From assembly GCA_015146655.1 (NCBI GenBank), contig VKHL01000002.1:186001-250000 (forward strand): a stretch of DNA of 64,000 bases. Direction: 5' to 3'. Origin of the DNA: Ochromonas danica (Eukaryota > Sar > Chrysophyceae > Chromulinales > Chromulinaceae). Both the position numbers and the translations under genes were made by a program. The notes beneath the pieces were generated by a model. It saw only the letters and a list, made by a program, of their open reading frames with translations. It ran no database searches and was not told the origin of the DNA. This document shows positions 56,608-64,000 of this stretch, in pieces (position 1 is the stretch's first letter; each line of letters opens with the position of its first letter).

Positions 56608-59116
56608 ATGGACAATCAGCCTTTCATTCCCTATCTCGATGCATCCCACCCACAAGCTAACAATCTTCAGCAGCAAGTTTTTAACTTAGAGTATTCTGTC
56701 CCTGGCAACAATGCCAATCGCCTTTCAACTTCTGGATATACTGTCTCTGCTACTTCAGAGGCACGCATGAAAGTATATGGTACCGCAAATGTTCCACAAC
56801 AAACTCGTCATGCGCGAAGAATTTATATTGGTGGAATCCCTCCAAACTACACTGATGAAGATGGTCTTCGAAATTTTTTGAACAATGTCATTTCACAAGG
56901 TCTCGGTGAAGAGAATGATCAATCTTATGTACTTTCCATCTACTTGAATCACAAGAAGTGCTTTGCATTTGTTGAGTTGAAATCTATTGAACTTGCTACT
57001 GCTTGTCTCGAATTAGATGGAGTAATTTTCCGTAATATTGTCTTGCATATTCTACGAGCTAACGAGTATAAGCCTGAATTAGTACCTGCACATATGAATA
57101 AAGTTATTCGCTTTGATCTATCTGGTTTCCAATTTGGCACTCCCAATGCCTCTTTGCATCCTCAGTATGGTGCAGAAGAAATCATGATGGAGAAGAGTTT
57201 GAGTGCCGTGATGAATTATTCTGAACTTTCCAATGTTGACCCTGACAGCCTTGTTTTGTTAGGCTTTCCTTTTGATGATGCGAATCGTCGTAGCGATCAA
57301 CGCGGACTGGGATGCTCCTTGGCTCCAAGAAGTCTGCGTAATTCTTTGAAACGATTCAAATATGGATCAGTAGACAACCCAGAACTCGGGTTAGATCTGT
57401 CTTCCCTCAAGGTCACTGATATTGGTGATATTAATGCTGGTAAAAGCTACGAAGAAGCTAGAAATAATCTTACTCAGGTGGTGACTGAATTAATAGTCAA
57501 ATGCTGCATTCCGTTTATTATTGGAGGAGCAAACGAATCAAGTTTCTATGCCGTACAAGGGGTTTTAAATGCTAGCATGGCTAAAATTGCCGTCGTAACG
57601 ATCTCCTCGCAACTGGATTTGAAGATATTGGATGATCCCAGATTCTGCCCTCCTCTAAGTAATAGTTATCAACAAAGTTGTGATGGTCGTTTAGTTCTCT
57701 TTGGAGCTCAGGTGATAGATGCATTATGGCTGCTTTGCATTTTGAGCATCTAACGATCATTTTGTGCAATTTTAATAGGGTTCACAATGCTCCACCAGCG
57801 ATACACAATTTGTTAAAGAGCGTGGCGGTGTCATCTACTGGCTTGGAAAAGATTTGCGATCTCGCGTTGCAGAAAAGTCCATAGCTCAACAACTACAAGA
57901 CATATTGGCAAAGTTGAATCAGAATCAAGAAGAACCAATTCCCATTGTTGTTACCTTGGATTCTGGAGTATTGAGTAGCACCTTAGCTCCATTGGCTAAC
58001 AGCAATCACAGCCCTTTAGGTTTACATTTAGAAGAAGTGACCGAAATAGCCCGTATTTGCGGTTCTGATCCCAATGTAAGTCCCACCTTTGTTTTTATTG
58101 ATATATTCGCTTTTGTTTTATTGTGTTTTTGATTGTTTGATTAGGTGGCCGTGTTTTATCTCTCCGAGTTTTCTCCTGATCGCGAAGATTCTCGTTATAA
58201 TCTAATACTAGCAGACCTATTCTATCAATTCGCTGTTGGCATTGCCATGCGCCCGAAGACATTTCCTCGTCCTCATTACATGCCGTCCAATGCGAAGTTT
58301 ACTTCGAGCCTCAACATTCTGGTTGATGGAACAGCGTGCATTTATCAACAGCCTTCACCCCCTGCACCACTTCCAACAATGGGCAGAGTTTCCCATCTTT
58401 CTCAAAGTGGTCCCAATCCAGTTGTACATGGTGGAAATAATATTAGCATTCCATCTAATGTATCCAATCGAGCTGTTCGTCAGTCTGGTATGAGTGCGGC
58501 TTCCTTTGTAGATGATGTTTCGCCTATGCAGAGTGTACGATCTCTATCCAGACCTCCTTCAGATCGTATGATTCATCCTCCTTCTCCATTACTTCATGAT
58601 TCTGCTTTGCCTATGCCCGGAAATCGCTCAGGCATGCGGTTGGATCATAGTGGAATCCCCTTCTCTGCTGCAACACCTTACTCCTCTGGATCAGGTGGTA
58701 GTAAAGCGTTGAATGTTCCTCCAGGAGTACCTTACCATGAGTCGCCTTATGGTATGGTGACATCTAGCAACAGCAATATGATAGGGGGAAATAATATGCG
58801 TCTACAAGCCATGCAGCATTTACATGGAGCGTCAGTTCCTTCGTATTCTACCAGCTCTTCCAGCTGGTACGACTCTGGAAGTGTTTCCAGATCTTTGTCG
58901 AATCGTTCTTCAAGCTTCGGCCCTCATCCATCTAGCGATATAAATCAGATGACAAATACTGGTGGTTTCGCTGAACCCGGTATGCAACCATCTCGCTTTG
59001 GATCGACATTTAATGATTCACCGGCATTCGTATCATCTCCTCCTTCTGCGAATGCCGGCAGTAGATTGGCATCCATGCCTGGTGCAGACAGTTCAATTTC
59101 CTTCTCGAATCTTTGA
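56608..59116 (+). CDS. RRM protein fused to a degenerate arginase-fold domain
   Basis: Three exons (56608-57711, 57779-58075, 58145-59116) encode 790 aa. Residues about 70-150 form an RRM: RRIYIGGIPPNYTDEDGLRN, then KCFAFVELKSIELATACLEL, the RNP2- and RNP1-like strands, of U2AF type. Residues about 210-545 follow the ureohydrolase (arginase/formiminoglutamase) pattern: LVLLGFPFDDANRRSDQRG, DIGDI, PFIIGGANESS, VVTISSQLDLK, IVVTLDSGVLSS and AVFYLSEFSPDRED. Of the six metal ligands, four look replaced: His of GGDHS/GGGHE is Asn, Asp and His of DAHxD are Ser and Gln, and the second Asp of DxD is Gly. It is therefore probably a non-catalytic pseudoenzyme. The C-terminal 240 residues are Ser/Pro/Met/Gly-rich and disordered. 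All splices are phase 0 with clear GT-AG ends. Confidence 0.8.
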
Positions 59117-60752
59117 GAACTGCACACATCACCACTTCTAGTTCAGTCTTTTCTTTATTTTCTACTTGTCTGAAGACGCCCAAATAAAGAATCTTTAGAA
59201 AAGGCGTTGTTTGTAGGTGTCTGCTCTCTTAGCCTTGTATCGCTCTTTTTCTTTTCTCCATTCTGTTCTATTGATTTACTCTGTGCTTTGTTTACTTTGT
59301 TTTATTTGTAGTGTATGGTTGACTGGTGGTTGATGCAAACTTAGATCTTTTCTTGATCTTGTATGTCTCTTCTACCGCAACCATATTGTTCTGAAGTGTT
59401 TTTCTTACATTGCCATGTCAATATGGGGTCGTTGGAGGCTTGCTCCATCTTCTGTTGAACAAGCTTAGATTCCACTCCTACTTGATTCTATGACTGTTAC
59501 TCTTTTGCTGACTTCTCATTAGTCACCGTCTTCGATCTCTGTAAATGACAAGTTAGGTAGCTCTTTCTGTTTATGATGACCTTGCGCCGCTGTACAATTC
59601 CTGGCCGACTGACTGTTCTTTCCTCGATGAAGCAGAAAAACGGGGAGTATGCAGAATACTTACATTTCTGTGTAGGTTTGTATATGACGATAGGATTCGA
59701 TGTGATGATACAAATCCGGTTGAGCATATGATTAGCATATGAAGACCTGCTATTTGTTCTTATTTTATGTCACTGTTCAATAATTATACATAGTCAAACA
59801 AAAATGTACTGGCCTCCCCTTCTCTCCTCTCCTTCTCCTCTGCTCTGTCTCTCACCAATAGACTCACTGCTAAACATGCTGCTTCTTTCTTTGTTACTTT
59901 AAACTAGTACTCTTGGGTCTTAGCGCAATATGATATGATAGAAGAAGATCCAGCCATTCCACTTCTTGCTGCGGAATTGCTACCCTGAGCTGTTTTAGCC
60001 TGCTTTAGTAATTTTTAGCTATATGTGATTTTACTATGTCTGTTTCATGCCGTACCCTGGTGATTTGATTTGCCTGGAAATTAGCGCTCATATACTCCTG
60101 TGTTGTCTGCTTAAATGTATCGTCGTGGTTAAATATGTTAGTTATAGATCTGCTTCAGTATCAAGCAGGATTGGGCACTTGTTTGAACCGAAGTGTATGA
60201 TCACAGAATGATTTGGCTATAGCTTGATTGACACTTCTTCAACTGATTTCATTATTACTTCAAAGTTCCTGATCAGTAACATATTCCATCTTTGACTTTT
60301 GTTTCCCAACGAAAACGAAAAAAATGTTACAGGGGTGACTTGTAACTGCCGTGTAAAGTCACTGACAGCAGGTGTTGAACACAAACAAACAGTTTGTCAC
60401 TGCAGAAAGCGTTTCTTTTGATGGAGTGTCGGTTGTGCTGGGGAGAATTTTCTGTTTCCGATCAAAGTCGACTTTCTGAAGTTCTATCTCGTTCTTCCTT
60501 ATGTCGAAGGTGGAGTTGGAATGAGAGAGTGGAATAGGAACGGAACAAATCGACGGCACTTTCGACTTCCGCTCTGAAGAACTTCTTCCACTTCTCTTCT
60601 CCTTCTTGCCACTTATCATTGCACTCTCTGTCAGCAGTCACAGTCAACCCTTCTGGTGCTTGGTGCTGCTTCTGTCACAATTCAATTCTACCTTCTTGAT
60701 CATTCCTTTGTTCTTTCTTTCTTTTTCACACTCTGTGATTCAAGTTATTGTG
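59117..60752. other. long region without a recognised gene
   Basis: About 1.6 kb. AATAAA at about 59182 probably ends the RRM-arginase mRNA. The rest is T-rich on the + strand, with only short frames (for example 59497-59727 -, 60359-60619 -). I see no tRNA, snRNA or repeat. It could hold a long 5' leader of the next gene or a non-coding RNA. Confidence 0.3.
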
Positions 60753-61202
60753 ATGATCTCTGCCTGCTCGACATCATCTTCGAGACTCTTTGCCATACCT
60801 TCTTTGTCTTCAGTTTCTTCTGAGCCTGCTCACAGATTGAATTCTTCTGAGCGAAGCAACTGTTCGGAATATGCCCCGACTGACAGCGATCCAGACTCTG
60901 TGATAGAAGATTGCCCATATGACCTCCGAGATGATGCTCGTGAGAAGCGATCTCTTGACTTTTTGCTCACCATAGCTGAAGAATTAGATATTGATTGCCT
61001 AACAACCTCACGGAAACGTCCACTCTCCGAAATTCAAGGAGGTACTGAAGTGGGAGAATGCCAGCCTCGCTTGCCTCTCTTTGGTATTTGCAAACCTGTG
61101 CCTCGTTATCAGCTCTTACACCGACAATGGCTAGAAGACATGAAGGCTAGACGCAATCGCTCTTTATCGAGGCAATACCGGAGAGCAGTCTTCTGCAAGT
61201 GA
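60753..61202 (+). CDS. hypothetical 149-aa protein
   Basis: A single exon starting at the first in-frame ATG (MISACSTSSSRLFAIPSLSS); the frame is open further upstream but without ATG. The N-terminal half is Ser/Asp/Glu-rich and probably disordered. The C-terminal half has a helix (KRSLDFLLTIAEELDIDCL), a basic motif (TSRKRPLSEI), then GICKPVPRYQLLHRQWLEDM and a strongly basic end (KARRNRSLSRQYRRAVFCK). A nuclear regulator is conceivable; no family recognised. Confidence 0.5.
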   Translation: MISACSTSSSRLFAIPSLSSVSSEPAHRLNSSERSNCSEYAPTDSDPDSVIEDCPYDLRDDAREKRSLDFLLTIAEELDIDCLTTSRKRPLSEIQGGTEVGECQPRLPLFGICKPVPRYQLLHRQWLEDMKARRNRSLSRQYRRAVFCK

Positions 61203-61501
61203 AGGAACTCTTTGTATATGATCTATGTCATTCTTTTGTTGCCTGTGCTTGTAGTCAAAATCAACGTAGCTCGTAGCAAACACAATATGTGTGCGATCTT
61301 TTAAATCTCTCTTGTAGGGGTAATTTCTGTACCATTCCCTCATCGCTACAAGTCTGATGTTCTGTGCTAAGTTGTTGTAAGTATAATGTTTAATTGCATA
61401 ACAAGAACTTACATCAACAATAACAAGCACTAAAGGATGACAATCGCGCTTTCGTTATTGAACAAGAAGAACCAATGGCATATAATAGATCAAGAAAAGA
61501 C

Positions 61502-62093
61502 TTAAAGATCTTCCGCCCACTTGTTCTCTTCACGCACTTTAGCTTCTTCCTCAGGAGTGAAGTCATTGGAAATGTCAAGATTGACACGAATCTCTTCGGG
61601 TGTCTTGCCCTTGATGAGACTGGCAACCTTTGCACAGCAGAGATCCAGCAGAGGCTTGATATCCATGTAATTGGCTGCCAAGGTCAGCTGATAGAAATTC
61701 TCCTTGTCCATACTATTAATAAAATCAACATAGAACTTCTGAATCAACATGGAAAGATCGGAATCCTGAAGAGGCTATAGAGTGAGTGGGTAGGACAAAA
61801 AAGATCTCATAAGGTTCAATACCGAAAACAAACAGATTAGGAGGGCCAACCTTCACGAACTCAGTCATGGGTTCTTCTTGATAATGATTACAAAATTCTA
61901 AAACCTTGGAAAGAATTTCTTTCTTAACATTTGGTAAGGGAACACGCTTTTCATCTTCTCCATCATCATCACCGATCATAGTGGTAGCCAGACCAGACAT
62001 GGATGCCACTTTATGAGAGACTTTGAATTCATCTCCATCACTAGAGATTAAAGTAATTTCTGGTTCTGAGGTTGCATTAGAAAACTCCGCCAT
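61502..62093 (-). CDS. SKP1: SKP1, core subunit of SCF ubiquitin ligase
   Basis: Two exons (62093-61851, 61774-61502) encode 171 aa. SKP1 bridges cullin-1 and F-box proteins in SCF E3 ligases. The BTB/POZ-like N-terminal part reads [20 protein letters not shown], then [20 protein letters not shown]. The C-terminal F-box-binding part has [40 protein letters not shown] and the near-invariant [27 protein letters not shown]. The intron (61850-61775) splits EFVK and PLQDSD in phase 0. The length is normal for the family. Confidence 0.97.
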
Positions 62094-62731
62094 ATTTGAC
62101 TAGGATTGATTGCTGTTGTTGTTTGTTGTTGATTTGTTGTTGATTTGTTTGTCTTTGCTGCTGGACACCCTCGACCGGGACACGCAGGCACCCACATTTT
62201 TCACCCACCCGCCCACACTCACCCACCAACACCAACACCAACACCAGCAACAACAACAGTCCCTCTCTTCTCCACCACTGACTGCTCTTGTTCTGTTCTG
62301 TTCTGTTCTTCTGTGCTCTACTTTGTTGTTATTGTTGTTGTTGGACTAGTTGTTGTGAGAAAGTCTGAAGCCTTCTTCAATAAATAATTAATTAAGATGT
62401 ATTTGAGGGAGAGGTATTAAATGTGAAGTTGAAACGAGGTTGAAAAGATATGATATTCATCCGATTAAGGGGAGAGAGAAAGCAAATACAACCAATGTGA
62501 AGTGTGAGGATGGGAAAGGTCCATGAAGAAAGCGAATAAAGCAACGGAGAAGTTTATAGTTACCGAAAGGCACAAACTATGATGATCATGACATTATCTA
62601 TGCCAAGCACTCCATTACTCATACGTGCAAACAAATGCCAAGCACTCCACTGATCCATACATGCAAATACCTTGTCATGAAAGATTCATGCTCTCTTCCT
62701 CTCTGGATCAAAACGAAAGACAACACACCAA
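62094..62731. other. intergenic region with low complexity
   Basis: About 640 bp upstream of SKP1 and downstream of the transporter gene. It is rich in TTG/TGTT and CCAACA repeats (62100-62345) and ends with a 35-bp imperfect direct repeat. The + strand frames here are low complexity and not called. Confidence 0.4.
62600..62669. repeat. 35-bp imperfect direct repeat
   Basis: Two adjacent copies starting atgccaagcactcca at 62600 and 62635, differing at a few positions. They lie 60-130 bp beyond the stop of the transporter-like gene. Confidence 0.85.
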
Positions 62732-64000
62732 TTATACTGAAGTGGCCAAAGACGGTTGCGTTCTGACCAAGACCTCAGCGCTTTCGATCTTGAGCAAGGT
62801 TGGCTTGCTATCAGAGCTGGCACGACCATTGTCTCCATCCATATGACCAGCACAGAAGAGCTTGCGAGTAGTGAAGTAGATTGTCCAGGCACAATGTCCA
62901 ACACCAAATGAATCCAGCAACAAGCTTAGAAAAGTCACCGTGTAGGCACCAGGCAAGTTCATGAAGCGTAAAGGAAACTCTGCAGCGAGTAATTCAGAGA
63001 GAAGCTGAGCGAAAGCAAGGATGACAAAGACACCAACCAGGCCAGATCTCACTCCAATAAAGAAGATGACTGGATTAATGCCTGTGTTCTTCCAATTCTT
63101 GAAAGTGGTAATTTGAGCTAAGAGAAAGTTAGTCAAGACTGTGAAGAACTGCCTTCCAATGATAAATCGCTTCACATTATCCGGTTTGTTAACAAGTTTG
63201 TGAATCTTATAAGCACGAGGATAGACATCACGAAAGGTTTCAGGGTCCCAATATTGAGTGGCAACAATAGCAATCATCAATCCTTCAAGATAAAAGAGAA
63301 TCCCAAGCAATACAATCAAAAGGATGTAAGCTGCCGGCATGGGGGTTGGAAGAACATAAGCTTCAATAGAGATGCCATACAGAATAATCACCACAGATCC
63401 CATTGTCACCCCTGTGGACCAAAAGTACTTGACATAATCGAAGATCGTGAGATTAGTGTACGTGGGTAGGCCTGATTCATAGTCAGGTCCTCTGTTGAGC
63501 TCTGTGGGGCTCATGGGACCGTTTAATGGTGTCGTGCCCGGAGTGCTCAACTCAACGAACTTATGCTTGCCACTGTCCATAGCTTGGCGAACTTTGCGCA
63601 CTTTATAACACAGGAAATGGGAGACGACTCCATAGAGCAACCACGAGAAGTTGCAAACACCAATGTATTCAGCTCCTAGACAGAGATGAATGATGAACTC
63701 ACAGCCATAGAGATTGAGGAACTGCAGGGTGAACTCTTCCACATAGATCTGACTAATCAGCTGCCCCACAGTTAACGTTAAGAATACTCCTGGTAGTCCT
63801 GTCTCAATAAGAATCAATACCAACAGGGATGGAAGGCCAGCAAAATTATCCGGAATGCCTATTATTCACAAGAGCAACAAGAGGATAACACAAAACAAAC
63901 TAACAAGAAAGAGAGAGAAAGAGGACTTGCTTGGAAAGGTGGTAATCTCAGAGATTAAGAAGACGACAAAGATGACGAAGAACTGTCTGCCCACAAGGAA
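62732..64000 (-). CDS. silicon-transporter-like membrane protein, 3' part
   Basis: Two exons in the window (64000-63931 partial, 63858-62732); the 5' end is off the right edge. The intron is GC-AG (CCA A|gcaagt ... aataatag|GC). The protein has two tandem copies of one membrane unit. The first runs VGRQFFVIFVVFLISEITTF, then GLPGVFLTLTVGQLISQIYV. The second runs IIGRQFFTVLTNFLLAQITT, then GLVGVFVILAFAQLLSELLA. Silicic-acid transporters (SITs) are built of two such halves, each with a GRQ and an EGxQ motif. Here both GRQ motifs are present. The second half has EGLM in FYLEGLMIAIVAT, so the Gln is replaced. DVYPRAYKIH and the Leu-Pro-Gly helix also fit the family. SIT superfamily homology is likely; Si transport itself is inference. 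Confidence 0.7.

Noticed and set aside
62110-62387. Two + strand frames with Thr/Pro/His-Gln repeats
   Set aside because: Low-complexity sequence upstream of SKP1, open in two frames at once, no domain.
1-64000. CRISPR array, bacterial operon or Shine-Dalgarno signals
   Set aside because: The sequence is eukaryotic nuclear DNA: spliceosomal introns throughout, and the only regular repeat array is an intronic minisatellite without spacers.

Overview
The window is a compact, intron-bearing nuclear chromosome segment of a eukaryotic microbe, AT-rich by eye. Almost all introns are short (about 60-130 nt) with GT-AG ends; two have GC-AG ends. The organism is probably a photosynthetic stramenopile (ochrophyte), perhaps chrysophyte-like. 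Two proteins (genes at 17517-18123 and 34691-36441) start with a signal peptide followed by an Ala/Ser-Phe cleavage context (VNA-F, ASS-F). This is the known bipartite plastid-targeting signature of heterokont algae with a secondary red plastid. A silicon-transporter-like gene runs off the right edge, and the 5S rRNA gene has a normal eukaryotic layout. The lineage call is inference.

Layout. 0-14.3 kb: the 3' part of a CCA-adding enzyme, a membrane diacylglycerol kinase, a large DENN-domain protein whose last intron is filled by a 28-bp minisatellite, and tubulin cofactor D (TBCD). 14.6-24 kb: an ABCF2/ARB1-type ribosome ATPase carrying a C-terminal SANT domain, a small plastid protein, an MFS carrier, an inositol-polyphosphate 5-phosphatase with a signal peptide, and an unrecognised five-exon gene. 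24-36.5 kb: a four-TM protein, an unrecognised nuclear-type protein, a dual-specificity phosphatase, 3-hydroxybutyrate dehydrogenase, a small mitochondrial protein, an ankyrin-MORN protein, COA4 and a plastid membrane protein. 36.5-38.5 kb: a decayed DNA transposon with long inverted repeats. 38.7-52.5 kb: a disordered protein, a Sec20-like SNARE, the splicing factor ISY1, a second MFS carrier, an EEP nuclease with a signal anchor, an HCF101-type Fe-S carrier, a 5S rRNA gene head-to-head with it, an ankyrin protein and alternative oxidase. 52.9-64 kb: a GT34-like glycosyltransferase fused to a helical domain, an RRM fused to a degenerate arginase fold, a hypothetical protein, SKP1 and the silicon-transporter-like protein.

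The genes are unrelated housekeeping and lineage-specific genes, not a pathway cluster. Many lie as divergent pairs sharing 130-600 bp of upstream DNA, or as convergent pairs with about 50-500 bp between stops. Exon structures were built by hand. Every complete multi-exon model given here sums to a multiple of three with no internal stop, which supports the joins. The most unusual items are the RRM plus pseudo-arginase protein (56608-59116), the silicon-transporter-like gene (62732-64000), the ABCF2-SANT fusion (14607-17301), the GT34 fusion (52928-55991), the minisatellite-filled DENN intron (5103-5531), and a consistent sense-strand UG/C bias of intronic repeats.
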